NCBI GenBank assembly: GCA_022559985.1
Contig: JAFJTR010000129.1
Location: forward strand, 1 to 59,993
Reading direction: 5' to 3'
From: Parastagonospora avenae f. sp. tritici 18332-5
Lineage: Eukaryota > Ascomycota > Dothideomycetes > Pleosporales > Phaeosphaeriaceae
Length of the DNA: 59,993 nt
Part shown: piece after piece, positions 39,752-51,758 of the stretch
How the letters are laid out: every line of letters starts with the position of its first letter
Numbering within the stretch: position 1 is the stretch's first letter
Notes under the pieces: model-generated
Databases searched by the model: none
What the model saw: only the letters and a program-made list of their open reading frames with translations
What the model was told of the DNA's origin: nothing
Made by a program: the position numbers and the translations under genes

Positions 39752-41131
39752 AACTGTGGTCGCTGCAGAGGCAAAGGGCCGCGATGGACCGGGAGTGGCT
39801 GGCAGTATATGACTATGACCTCGACACTGATGGTCCCGTGGTTGGCACTGCGGCAAGCTTCCAAGCGCGGTGCAATTGGCTCGGCAGGGGCAGGAAGAGT
39901 CGCGATGTGTGCAGCAATTAGTCCGCGATGAAGATCAGTTTGGGCTGCTCGTCTGGGATTTTGATAGCGGACAGAGGCGATTAGCGCGTTGATGAAGGAG
40001 GGGGAGAGGGCGCAGCAGCGGCGAGTATCTCTGCGCGTTGTGATGACGGCAGGGCAGGCACTTGGGAGGCTGGCTAGCACTGCCCCGAAACCAAGATCCA
40101 GCGCATCGCCGGCGCCAGACAGAAGCTCCACTCCCCCTGCGCATCACCTCGGAGAACCACAAAAAATCTCGGGCGCACGTTGAGCTTGCCCAAAGCTTTG
40201 CCTCACTCGCGAACTCGTTGTTGATTGTTTCGCGACTTCGTGTGCACACACTCACAGGGTCCACGATGTCTGTTGCTGACGCCAAATCTAACCTCGCCCT
40301 GCGCGACGTCATATCCGCACACCGCTAGTGCAATCTCACAATCTCACAATCTCACAAGCTGACCGTGCCCCGGCCCTCTGCCCTAGCAACGAAACGCAAG
40401 AAGTCGCCAAGACATCTAGTCCGACTCTAATCGCTCACTGCCACTCTTGTGTTTCGTCGCGAGGACAATCAGACCGAGGCCAGAGTACAGACGCAGTGGC
40501 GGAGGCCTCTTGGCACCGCGGACTACATTCACCCGCCAGCTCTCCGCCATCCGCTGACGGATACACCAAGCCTGGCAGTGCATCTTGGAACTTTATTGTC
40601 TGGAGCTTTTTCGCCGTTGTCAGTATGCAGCTGCATTGTTCGGCGAGACTTCCAGACATCGCGAACTTCACTGCCGCATGCGGCCACCTCCTCCAACACG
40701 TGCGGCGTTAATTGGGTGGCTGTTGGAGAGAAAGTTGCATTGTGACGTTCCGCCAAGACCACGTCCTTGTGCATCGTCGAAGGCCTGAAACTATCTCTTT
40801 CAGAGTTACTTAGCGCAGCCTGGTCAGTCACGTGAGGACGAGAACATCACCTGGACATCCAGCCCTGGAGATGTCAGAATAGACACGTGAGTAAGCACGG
40901 TAAGCAAGGCAAGCAATGTAAGCAAAGCATTTTCATGTTATCACAAGAAAAAATCATATCAAAGCAAAATAATATCATTGGCAAAGTCCTGATGAACTCC
41001 ATTTACACACTCCTAAACTTGCAAGTCCAACTCACAAGTACCCAAAAGCGGCAAACTCCTCATCTACAGCCGCGATAGCTATACCTGTTCAGCGCTTAGG
41101 ACAATGCCTTTCGTGGAAATCTCAAAAACCC
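39752..41131. other. Intergenic, 1.4 kb, no supported gene
   Basis: Upstream region of the Ca2+/H+ exchanger and 3' flank of the acidic protein gene. It contains a short tandem repeat (40331-40354) and an imperfect GTAAGCA/CAAGCAA-rich patch at 40889-40926. No frame shows family features. Confidence 0.5.
40331..40354 (+). repeat. Three perfect copies of an 8-bp unit
   Basis: CAATCTCA three times in tandem, followed by a diverged fourth (CAAGCTGA). Confidence 0.85.
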
Positions 41132-42097
41132 CTACTCGGATCCACGCGCCCTAGCAATAAATCGCGCCGGCGGCGGAGGGAGTGAAGCAAGACTAGCATC
41201 AAACCCCCGCCGTGCCGCCTTAGATCTGAGTGATGCTGGAGGCGAGGGTACTGCGCGCACAGGCGAATCCACTCGCGTCTCCTTCTCCGCAAACATCGCC
41301 CTACCCATCGCCAGCAGCTCTCGCAGCGTCGGCGACGAAGGCGGAGAAGGAAAAATAGGGATGCGCGCCGATGGGAAAGGACGTGGTGCAGGCATGTTGA
41401 ACATCGTCTTACCGATATACAACAACTCCTGCAGCGTCAGCAACGGCGACTCTGGATCCGCGATTGGCAGCGGAGTCTGCGCGCCACCCGCAAACCAAGC
41501 TTCCAGAGCTGATATGTCCACGCCCATGAAAGTAGAAGCAGCAGGAGGTGCGGATGTTCGATCCCCCAACAGCTCCAGATTCGTGAATGGCTGCGGCGTC
41601 TGCATGTCCGCCTCGACATTTGCCCGCAGACCCGGCAAGTCCGCCAGAAAGTCTTCCTCCGGGCCCGAGAAGGCGCGCGCGGGATCATGCAGGACGGAGA
41701 GCAGCGCTGAGATGGTCACATGGCTCTCTGAATAGAATCCTTCGTCCTTGTACAACTCCTCATACTCCTCCTCCTCGTCGCTTACTTCATAAAACTCCTC
41801 AGTAAAACATCCCTTGAAATAATCCCCTATCTCCTCATCATCCACCAATCCCTCGTCCCGCTCACTCCGTTCGTTGCGCACGCTCCAGTACGCACCTGCT
41901 GCCATCCAGCGTTGGCTGGTATGGTAAGATGATAGCGAGGAGGGGAGGGGGGTGGAGGTGGAGGTGGTTGATGGGAGGCTGGGGCATGAGATGGGGATGA
42001 GGGGGACGGGGGGGTAGCGATGGGGGGCGGGGATTGAGATGCAGGGTGGGGAAGGGGAGAAGGGGAAGCTGATGGGTGAGGTGGTGGTGGTGGACAT
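41132..42097 (-). CDS. Hypothetical acidic/proline-rich protein, 321 residues
   Basis: Single exon. The N-terminal 60 residues are Ser/Thr/Pro-rich (SFPFSPSPPCISIPAPH). An acidic segment follows (GLVDDEEIGDYFKGCFTEEF, VSDEEEEYEELYKDEGFY). Two similar helical units come next, LTLQELLYIGKTMFNMPAPR and SPTLRELLAMGRAMFAEKET, each preceded by a Pro-rich stretch, which look like an internal duplication. It ends with a basic tail (RSKAARRGF, ARFIARARGS). No signal peptide or span. I do not recognise it. The two LRELL-type helices could be short linear interaction motifs. The coding call rests on frame length and composition. Confidence 0.6.
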   Translation of the reverse strand: MSTTTTSPISFPFSPSPPCISIPAPHRYPPVPLIPISCPSLPSTTSTSTPLPSSLSSYHTSQRWMAAGAYWSVRNERSERDEGLVDDEEIGDYFKGCFTEEFYEVSDEEEEYEELYKDEGFYSESHVTISALLSVLHDPARAFSGPEEDFLADLPGLRANVEADMQTPQPFTNLELLGDRTSAPPAASTFMGVDISALEAWFAGGAQTPLPIADPESPLLTLQELLYIGKTMFNMPAPRPFPSARIPIFPSPPSSPTLRELLAMGRAMFAEKETRVDSPVRAVPSPPASLRSKAARRGFDASLASLPPPPARFIARARGSE

Positions 42098-42674
42098 TTT
42101 GGGTGTCGAATGTGGAATGTTGGAAGTGAGTGGATGTTAGTACTGATTCTTGTTGTGATGTGGTGTTTAGGTTTGTGATCTGGAGATTTAGTGGATGCAC
42201 GGGGAGAAGAGTATTTAGATGCGTGTATTCGCAGTATTGCTGATGGATAGTGTGAGACATGCGTATACAATGTGTGATGTGAGATGGCATTGTGTGGGAG
42301 ATGTAGGCTATGGCCGTGTACAATCGAAGTACACAAGACAGATGCGCATTGTGAAATTCGTAGATGTGGATAGCTATCAGCATCGATCAAGTGATGGGAG
42401 GTCCACCGGATGAACAAGGTGCTGAATTTTTGATCATGTTGTAAAATGTATGCAAGTGTCTGACATGGCGATGTCCGGGTATCATGTGAGAAAACAACAA
42501 TGCCGCCAACCTTGAAAATCCAAAAAGAAACGTGTGCCAGTGATAAAGCAAAAGACTTATGCGCCCACCACTACTCTCATTTTAAAGAATAGTGGCTGTA
42601 TGCGTGAAATGAGATCCAGAGGTGCCTTGACACCTCTCCTGCTCTCGAATAAACCACCTCCCCTCAATCGCCCC
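42098..42674. other. Intergenic, no gene
   Basis: Promoter side of the acidic protein gene and the 3' flank of the 741-residue gene. No supported frame. Confidence 0.5.
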
Positions 42675-44958
42675 TCAGTACTCTGGGTCCCTGTATATCA
42701 GGTGTTCCAGCGTGACTGGATGTTCCCTTCCACTTCTTGGAACAGTAACCCCAGCGAGTCCAAACACTCCCTGATCGACCGGTAAACCGGGAAGCATCAC
42801 ACCCCCTCCACCCTCGACATTCCCCCTCTGATCCACCATGCCCTTCTCCCACCCCACCGGCTCTTTCCGCGCCTCCCTAAACAGCGCCTTGGGCACCCAA
42901 GTGCCCTCATACACCGGCCTCTTCGGCGGATAATCCACCTCCTTCTCTCCCTCCCACACTGGAGCCAGGCCCTTCTTCATTCTCTCGATTCGCTCCTCCT
43001 CGTCTTTCTCCACGTTGTACACGTCCAGCAATCCCCATGCCTTCTTCTGCCGCGCGAACGCGGGCTTGCGGACCCGGTCTGCGTTCCAGTCCGGCACGGG
43101 GCGCGAATAGACGCGCAGGCCGCCGCGCATGCCGCGCGTGCAGGGGACGAGGGCCGGGTGCGTGACGTCGAAGGTTGAGCGAAGGGAGTTGATGAGGCCG
43201 GCGGGGAGGTGCAGGCCGGCGGCGAGATTGGCTGATTGAGGGATTTTGTCGTTGGTCGCACTCGTCTTGGTCTTCGAATCGTCTGCGGCAGTTTGGGCTG
43301 ACTCCGCGGATGTCTGCGAATCGTCGAGATCACCGCCATCGTCGCTGATGCGGAAACTATCATGTTTCGCCCCTGATGATGACTTGGATTCGTTTATAGG
43401 GGGAAGCCATATTGGCAGGTCTTTGTTGAAGTCGGTGAAGCCGATTATGCCTTCGTCCACTGAGTCCCGGATGTCTGGAGGGAGCTCGGGGGTGCTGGGA
43501 GAGACGTATGAAGACCCGATATGAGACCTAGCTTCGATTTCTTTGATGTAGAGCTGATCGAGGATGTAGTCTGTCGCCTCGATCCCGATTGCCCACGACT
43601 TTATCAAGCCACGCTGTGCCTGACTCATTTTCGATAGAAGATCCCAGGTCTCCGCAAGCTTGCCGTTTGGGTACTTGATGTTGAGATCGAAAATGCACTC
43701 GTACTGGACGCTCTTCACATCGAGACCCTGCTTGATCAGCAATCTCATCTCGCGCCTCAAGACATTGCGGCAGAAGAAGTCATCCAACCCGAGAAAATCC
43801 GCAGCTTGAAGCACTTCGATATTGATGTAGGGTAGGACTTTGTCCTCCTTTGGCAAGCGCCTGAACGTCGGGAGCAGATACTCAATTCGAGCTGCTAGAA
43901 GGCGGAAGGGCTCTCCTTCTTCAGCTTTCAATATCTCCGCGTCGAATGCATCTTCGCATAGTGTGAGACTGTCTTCTTGAAAGTCTTTCACATCATTCCA
44001 GGACGGATAGGAGTCTTGAAGGAGGAAAATGCGCGTCTCCTTCACAAGGGTAGCATGTGTGAAGAAATCGAGGCTATTCTCCTTGCGGAGCAGGGAGATC
44101 AAGTAAAGGTGCTCGCGCTCGGAGTCGGCACGCTCGTCCCAGATGGGGACCTGAGGGAAGTCTGGGTCTTCACGCACCCTGTGGTTGTGAAGAGTCCAGC
44201 CGAGAAGCTCGTTGTGACTGGCAAACTCTGGAAGCTCTCCTAGTGAGAGTTCTTGCTGACTGCGGCGCTCAGCAAGAGGGGTCAAGGGGACGGATTGGAG
44301 TGCCAGCAGCACTTGCAGATCTGGGAAGTTGTTTACATCTGCGGAGAGAAGGACTTTAGCTGCTCCAGCCGCACGGAGTTGTCCAAGGAGTTCATTGTCG
44401 TCCTTGGGTAGTTGCTCGATCTGCGTACCAAGAAGATATACAACGAGCTGTTCAAAGATGTGAATTCGGGCATCCTCATCGACGGATTCGACATTATCCA
44501 TAAGCAAAGAATGCAGTGCCGTCGTCAGCATGAGAACTTTGTTCTCATGACGTTCTGTAAGGGCAGTGGTTAGCTGGGCTTCCTCGATATTTTTCGATCA
44601 ACAAGGACTTACCTGGAGCGGCTTCTTGCTTGCGCTGCGCCAATGCTTGTTCTTCGACTTCGTGCCGGACGTCTTCTAGGTTGATGTTGACGAACGCGGC
44701 ATCTGGGCTACCGACAGTGTCAATCAGCCACACTGGGCTGAGACGCTTCATATCCCTGTGCGTAGTCTGGCAGTGGGAGGCCCGGCTGTTGATGGAGATA
44801 TTTTGGAGGCCCTTGTCAGAGGATACAGGGGAGGGTTCAGTAAAGCTGTTACAAGATGCATAACCTGCGACAAGCTCGAACAAGGTCTTCGCTGAGGTGG
44901 TATCTGACAATGTGGGAAGGGGGTACAGGTCAAGACCTGATAGCCCGATCCGCTCCAT
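42675..44958 (-). CDS. Conserved-looking fungal protein of unknown function, 741 residues
   Basis: Exons 44958-44613 and 44554-42675 are joined by a 58-nt GT-AG intron, phase 1, that creates APERHENKVLML. The N-terminus reads MERIGLSGLDLYPLPTLSD. The middle is helical with alternating acidic and leucine-rich parts (DNELLGQLRAAGAAKVLLSA, HLYLISLLRKENSLDFF, EPFRLLAARIEYLLPTF). KVLPYINIEVLQAADFLGLD recalls the Skp1/BTB-type fold in which a 'LLxAAxFL' helix follows. A Ser/Asp/Lys-rich linker lies at about residues 500-560. The C-terminal 180 residues contain RGMRGGLRVYSRPVPDWN and WVPKALFREARKEPVG. No span or signal. It looks like an intact, constrained gene, but I cannot name it. Confidence 0.8.
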
Positions 44959-47268
44959 GCTAGGTAGTTATATAGTGTCCAACTTTGAGAAAAGTTGAAC
45001 AATGGTAGCGAGAATGTGGTAGGGGATTAGGGTACCAAGGTCGACCGCGAGGGGCTCATGGGCAATAGCTCACAATGGTCCGCTAGCGTAAAACTAACAT
45101 GGTCATTGTGAAAGTTTTCTTGCAGGGGGTGTCTGCGTGAGGCGATTGTGAGGATAGGTTCCTCTACATGGAATGAATCGACCATCACTCCACGATGAGT
45201 GGACTAGAAGTACTTGGTGAAGTTTATACTTCTATTGCCAGAAACAGAGTTTTAACATGTCCTATCATGATAAAGATGTATGGAAGAGAATGTGCCCGCA
45301 AAAAATTGGGGTTCGCGCCAAAGTAGGCGACCCAAGATAGACAATACGACATTTCGAACTTGTAGCGCGGTTCACGATGCCGGGATGCAGTACTACATGA
45401 AGAAAAGCTGTTAAACGGGGATTTGTCTCTTTGAGCAAGCAAGATCGTGGCGCACTAAAGAAAGGTATAATTGACTGGCGATGCAAAACAGTGATAGTGT
45501 GTTAACCATATAAAAGTATCTAAGTAGCCATTCTTGTTAAGAAAGAATTTCGTTGAAGGTACAGAAGATAGTGCCCACGAACAAGACTTCGCGATTCCCT
45601 TGTTCCCTAGAAAAAGGACGCGACTTCAAGCTGTCACGGCAAATGTACATCGTCGTGGATTGGGATTTGTGTCGAATATTTGCTAGAAAGTCGGCTTTCT
45701 TGTGATTGCAAAAGCGGGAGCTAAGCTAGAAGACACGCAGGCGAATTAGCAAAGCTAAAAGCACCTGCATATGAAGACGGCTGGTACTTTTGAGTGCCGG
45801 CTTTGAAGTGCCGGCGGGAGCTTGGGTACCACGGTTCGTGTAATACCCGACGGAATAAGGCTGGGTTGCGTTTATGAAATGATTTTGAAACACCCAGTCA
45901 TGAGAAAATTATATCAGTGACCCGAGAAAGCCGTCGAATCGTTCATCACTGTTGGTATGGGTAGCGGAACGATGCACGTGAAAAGGTGTCGGAGGTTGAT
46001 ACGCCGATCGATGCTTATGTAATCTAGTCTTGGCATCTGAAATGCTTCCAACACGCGGAAGCAACCCCAACTTCTGCCCCTTCTTCACACATCCCGACGT
46101 CAAAGAATTGCCTTCGGAAGCTTGGCATGAAGGGTGATGTTGCTTCCGTTCTCGCGTCTCTTTGCCGCCTCACTCTACAGCACCGACACGACATGACGCG
46201 GCGTGTGATAGGCGCGTTCCCAGATTTGCTGCTGGGCGTAGGATCACCTCCCACAATATCAAGCTCAGAGTCTAGACCACGACGCCGCACATGCATCGTT
46301 ACACTAACCCCTCCCGAAGAGCTGTGCATCGCATGTCCCCTGCCGTATTTCGCTTCTTGCTGCTGGCCAGGGGCCTCGACTGTCAAAACGTCGCATGCGG
46401 AGGAGCATGGCGCCATCGGCTGTAAACCACAATCAGGAACGATTGATCCGCCCTAACAGAGCCAAATCGCTTCCGTATTTCGACGTGACGTCGCTGCTAC
46501 GATGCTCTTTGCTCGCTCGATCGATCTGTACAGCTCCATACATGGGCCGCTGCCAGCTATGCACAGCTGGAATGGCATGTCGATCTGTTTTGACCCTAAG
46601 TATCTATCAATTTCTTCTGTCTTTCACAATCTTTCCAACCGATGTTTTGCCTTTTTCTAGTTCTTCACCTAAGTTCCAATTTTGGAGAAGTCACGCACGA
46701 CCCAGCTCCGGGTCAGCCTCTGACATCACTGCACATGCGAAGTCCTTTAAGATGGTCTGGACTCGAATGAGACCCTACTGCGCCTGTCGTTGGTAGGACG
46801 ATCATGGGCTCCCGGTGATAGAACACGACTTCGGACTTTCACAGCCCTCGTCCTCGCCTGCTTGCGAAAGTTCCATTGGCCGCTGTCTCCCAAGCTCTCA
46901 TGTCTGTGGCCGCGTTGCCTTACCCCATGCAATGCGGGATGCGATGATGCACACCGCACGCTGCTCCCAGCAGATTGCATACATAACACTGCGCATCTCT
47001 CGCAGATCCCCAGACAATCGCCTTTCCCATCACCTTCCGACAGCTTGCACGGTTTCCACGACGCTGCTTTCAGCTCTTTCAACCCTTTCAGCGTCGCCAC
47101 AGTCGCCAGTCTTCCTCCGCACTGTATTGTCCGCGCACATGCGCCGACGAGGGCCACTTTTCGCTACAGAACGTCGCAGCACCAAGCCGTTATGGCAACG
47201 AGTGCGTCCACGTGAATTCCTTCAAGTAGACTGCACTCTAACATGCACCAGCCACCTTCGAAGACTCC
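44959..47268. other. Intergenic, 2.3 kb, no supported gene
   Basis: 5' flank of the 741-residue gene and of the membrane protein at 47269. Frames of up to 170 codons overlap on both strands between 46.0 and 47.3 kb without family features or splice continuity. Nothing else stands out apart from three short GTGCCGGC/TGCCGGC words near 45795-45820. Confidence 0.45.
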
Positions 47269-48283
47269 ATGAGCGAGCATGCCGGGCCTTCCACCACCGC
47301 CACCGTCTTCCGAAGTGACGATCTACTTTCGCAAGCGCTCAGAGATTTCACTGCAATCAACTTGGACGACATAGTGCGTCTCAACCAGATGGCCGCCCAA
47401 TCGGTTGATGTGGTGTCCTCGGTCGGGACATCGAGTACCGCTGTCTTCACCCATCGCGAAGAGTCCACCGTCACGAAGCCTACATCAACCAGTACATACC
47501 TCCGACCGAAGGCACCCATTGCTAAGGGAAAAGGCAAGCTTGAGAGTGGCTATACCTCATCGGTATCTGGGAACAATGGGTCCGCATCTGAAGCCGAAGT
47601 TGAGCATGGAGCTCTTCGTAGGAACTCTCTGTTTGCCATAGGCGACTGGGCAGACCCACAGCTGAACTCTTCGCGACCACTCAAGGGTACGATCAGGGCT
47701 AAAGAGCGCGTGCAAACTCGTGGAACTTCGAAACGTAAGAAGCCGATTGTTGTTATCGAACAAGCCAGGCATGTCGTCAAGCCACTTCGTCAACACAACG
47801 ACGCCGATATGATCACAACCACGGTGGCTTCGTCCCAGAGGAGCGCAGGTGAGCATTGTTACTCGTTACAACGTATACTATAGATACTGACTAGTGCAAG
47901 GCAAAAAGTATTTGCGCCAACGCACTTCGCATCATGACGATGACCTCACTCGCCTGGCCGAAGAAGGCCGAAGTCAGATCGTCACTCCAGCAACAACGTC
48001 GACGACCACGTCGTTATCGCGCACCCGTGTCTACGCTCTCGTCGTCGTAGGGTTGGTGATGGGACTGACAATAGCTATTGCAGCTTTTGGTGCACACATC
48101 ACGGGAAAGGTGCGTCTTTCACACACGAAGATCATCATATTCACCGCAACGGCATTGCTATCTTGCTCCATGGTTTCTGCCATGCTCATTGCAAGGCGAG
48201 TCCTTTCTGAAGCACTGCTCGCTGGCATATTGCAATTTTTCTTCGGCTTCGCTCTTCTTGTCGAGCTCGATGAGTTCATGTGA
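47269..48283 (+). CDS. Unknown protein with disordered N-terminus and three C-terminal membrane spans
   Basis: Exons 47269-47848 and 47901-48283 with a 52-nt GT-AG intron give 320 residues. The first 200 residues are hydrophilic: MSEHAGPSTTATVFRSDD, a helix DLLSQALRDFTAINLDDIV, Ser/Gly-rich linkers, and a strongly basic patch (RGTSKRKKPIVVIEQARHV). From about residue 230 come three hydrophobic helices: VYALVVVGLVMGLTIAIAAF, IIIFTATALLSCSMVSAMLI and ALLAGILQFFFGFALLVELD. Position and spacing suggest a tail-anchored membrane bundle with a long cytosolic or nucleoplasmic head. No named family is recognised. The join is supported by phase (1 nt carried) and by the membrane helices following only in the spliced frame. 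Confidence 0.72.
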
Positions 48284-51200
48284 CTGGACTCTGTAGCTTG
48301 TTGTTCATGCACTACTGTCTTTTGGTACATAAAAATGTGGGCGTATCTTGAAGGTCGGCATGTTTGGATTCACTGTCCTTGCCTATTGAGCTAAATTCGA
48401 AATTTGCATTACCAGTACTGCGAGTCTCCAGGCTCGCCAACTAGCAAGCCACAAGTAAACCCATGTTCGCTCCGTTGTCCGTGCCAGCCACGATAAGCAA
48501 GTTACGGATTGGGCAAACGTCTTCGTAAGCTTTGTCGCTTTATTCGTTCACTGTATTGGCCTCGGGTTTGGACTCAGGCCATTCCGTGGCTGTGTTCACT
48601 CGGGCAATGCAACTTAAATCACCCCACACCCAAGTCGTACCCTCTCTACGACGAGCCACCAGTCGGGTGAGGTTAACATATCTCTTACGTTCGCGTGGAT
48701 ACACATATGGCCGTTGCATACAGCCCCCAAAGAGGTCCGTGATCGTGACAAGAATGCGCCGTCAGCTTCATCGGTCTGGCGGGGCTATGTGCACCTTCTG
48801 GAATATGCGAGAGAAACAGGGAGCCGCTGCCCTCCCCCCAAAAGGGATCGCTTTGCATGATCCAATGGTGGCGAAGAACGTGTCGCATTCATTGGCAGAT
48901 GGCCGCCGCCCACCACGAACGCATCATCGGAAGTATTTCTGCACCTTCGGAGCGTGCTGCCGGAGTGCATGTGAGCGATGGATGCTCTTCCCTGTATGTT
49001 CCTGGGTCGAGGGCCAGCGACACAAGTCGTGGAAGCAATGTCGAATTCATACATTCATGAACTTTCCGATGGGATGGAATGAGAAGCCTACAAAGCGGAA
49101 GCGCGATAAGAGTGACGCCCAGGTCGCACCTGTAGAACTCAAGGCTACTTTGCGATGGCCGATTGATACTTTCCACGACAGCAAAGCCCCGTCGGCGGCG
49201 ACTATCGCCAACGTGTGTAAGAACCCACAGTCTAATAATCGTCGGTGGCCGAGGTTATTCCTTATCGCGCTTGTTTTCCAACAGTAGACCCTGCGGGCAT
49301 GAGGAGAGCGTACTTACTGCTGTGCGACAGTGGTAAATTGGGCGGCTACAGCTGATGACCTCCGCCAATACATGCGAACCCAAGGCCGGCAGGGCAGACC
49401 GCCAATCACGAAAGTTTGACGGCAATAGAAACTCACATGCTGCGTCGGGCACGGTAGCAATGTGTGTGAATGGTGGAAACTCCCAAGGTCAAAGAAACAG
49501 CGCACGTAAGTGAAGAGAAAGTCTGGACACTTGTCCCTGCACGGCCACGGTCCGTGCGACCACCTAACCTCACATGACACCTGACCTTCATGACATGCAC
49601 GTTCAGACATATCAGCATAACCAGGATCAAAAAGCATCTGACGACGCCAACTATTTAAGTCTGCATTTGCGCACCGACCAGTAGCTTCACCAGACAGCAG
49701 GCAAAACGCTCGAGCACTTTTTGCCTGCTCAACACTTTGAATTCGGCCATTTTTGACGCAAGCCATGTTTCCCAGTCGCCGAGAAGCAGTTGTCGCGACG
49801 GCCGGTATATTCTCAGTCAAAGGTCGCACGCAATGTCATCAATGACATTTGGCGTGCCTGATTGCTGGGCTTCACTGACAAACAGGCGGATTGCCCAGAT
49901 TTGTAAGACTGCTGTGATCTACATACACACAACGGCGGTAGAATCAGCACGGACGCGCTCCGCCACAAGCAGACAAGCCTGCCCAGGTGTGGTTGGTACG
50001 CCTTGTAGGGCAAATTTTGCACTAAGCAAGGGAACAGATTTGCCGTTGACGATCTCTAATAACTTACTGGTAAGCGTGTCGCTCGTATTCCCCTACGCAA
50101 GTTAGACAGCTGCGTAGCTGCGCGAGTATTCTGGGAAAGTGACCTAACGTAGCGCGGGACATGCGCATTTGAGCAAATGTAACATATGCGACTTTTGACC
50201 CCAAGCAAGTAGGCAAAGACTGCCGAAGTTACGATGAGCAACGAGCAAGGAGATAGGTCGGGCGTCTAGCGAACAGGCAAGCTTTGGCCACTGCTGTACC
50301 TACGCAGCTCGGGTGCCTCTACGACACTCTTGCGCTGGCAAGTGTGAGCTCATTAAACCTGGTAGACGCAGACAACGGAGATGAAAATTTTCACTCTGCA
50401 GGGCTTCAGTTTCATCCCGAGGCGATCCACCGTGCGCCGCTGAACTTGCAGAATCACAGACGCAGGACCTGGAGGCCACAGCAGCACAGCATCGGCCTCT
50501 GTCGTGTTGCACGTTCGCTGCCGAACCCACTAACCCATCATCCACGCGTTCGCCGAAAAAAGCTCAACGATGCATGGCTGTCTCCCAATATTGCGTAGAT
50601 ATGCATCGGTCAACGATGAAACGACAGTTCCTCGCGCCATGCAGGACTCGACGCAGTGTCCTCTGGGCCCACTCGTATTCACCCCTCGTATTTGCTGGCC
50701 TTGTGGTTTCGCTTGCCATCATCATTCGAGATCGCGGAGAAGCCCCCTGTCATCATCTTGGCGGGCGCAATACCGTTCCACAGCCCTTGAGGGCATCGTT
50801 CTGTGCGGCCCTAGCGTTGCCGTTAGTTTACCATAAAAGTCAACCTACGAATCGAATTGCTTGCATTGTCCTGATCGAGCTTCTGCCTGGAAGTTGAGGC
50901 TCTGGTCTGATCCAACATGGGTGTTATGAGCTGTCCGACTCTTAAAGACATGTGGCCGCGTGTGCTCGTCTCTCCCATATGCTCCATTGCTGCATACCTA
51001 TCATGATTTGGTTCTGAACATCCTGCCCTCATATCAGGATTCATCGCCTTGGTTGTCAGACACACGCCTTGATCATCCCATGCTACACATAAGACTCGAA
51101 GGACTTCACTTCAAGATAGCAAAGAGACACACTATAACAACCCACGCATCGCTATCTCCTTCCACAACTTCATTCCGCCGTCTACCCATCATCTTCCACT

Positions 51201-51291
51201 GTGTCATCACTTCAGCACGACACCCTCGCTGCCCAAACTTTTCGCATCCACGCCCAACGTGTAATCGAGCCATACGCGCCTCCGCCTAAAC
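48284..51291. other. 3.0-kb stretch without a supported gene
   Basis: The longest gene-free interval. Frames of 60-250 codons occur on both strands (the longest, 48532-49287 plus, lacks an ATG start and any family feature). Base composition is ordinary, with no sign of the stop-riddled transposon debris seen at 1-10 kb. It could hold non-coding transcripts; nothing in the sequence proves it. Confidence 0.4.
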
Positions 51292-51758
51292 ATGTCTCAA
51301 GCCCGTAAGTTGACCCCAGTCACTCCCTGGATCCATCCCGTGTCTCCTCCCACGCTCCACCCCCACCGTCCTTAGCAGACTGTCATATGCGTCCGTGCTC
51401 AAACATGCACAACCCATAATTCCCCTCGATCCCACTCAGCACTTGCTGACTCCTCTTATCAGCCTTTGCAGTCCGCCGGTCGCTCCTCGAATACAACGTG
51501 ATCGCAGTGTACCTCCAGTGGGTTCGCCAGGCACGCTATTTGCGCAAAGATACAGGACCCAGCCTTTCGTCATCTGTCACCGCGTCAGATTCAGATACAC
51601 AAGAGCTCCCGCGCCCCCTCACTCCACCAATTATACGCGCTGATAAATCACTCTCAGGTGGCGCACATGACTTGCTGGGTTGCGGTGCCGGGTTTGACGA
51701 GGCTGACGCGGGAGGGCGCATGGTGGGGTATGCAGGCGAGCTGGAGGTCTTAGGCTGA
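51292..51758 (+). CDS. Possible small spliced gene, 102 residues
   Basis: A 13-nt first exon (51292-51304, ATGTCTCAAGCCC) ends at a consensus donor GTAAGT. A 158-nt intron with a TGCTGAC branch site and CTTATCAG acceptor leads to exon 51463-51758, in phase. The protein starts MSQAPFAVRRSLLEYNVIAV and continues YLQWVRQARYLRKD, then a Ser/Thr/Pro-rich stretch and an acidic-glycine tail (GAGFDEADAGGRM). No signal peptide or span. I do not recognise it; the RRSLLEY...YLQWVRQARYLRK part looks like a basic amphipathic helix. The splice signals are the main evidence, and an additional intron is possible. Confidence 0.4.

Noticed and set aside
40263..40328. Short ATG frame (MSVADAKSNLALRDV) upstream of the exchanger gene
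   Set aside because: Only 21 codons, no context or family support; could be a chance upstream frame.
45795..45820. Repeated TGCCGGC words
   Set aside because: Too short and few to be more than chance in a GC-containing patch.
48532..49287. 251-codon open frame on the plus strand
   Set aside because: No ATG at its start, amino-acid composition rich in Arg/Ser/Cys/Trp without any family feature, and overlapping frames on the other strand look equally random.
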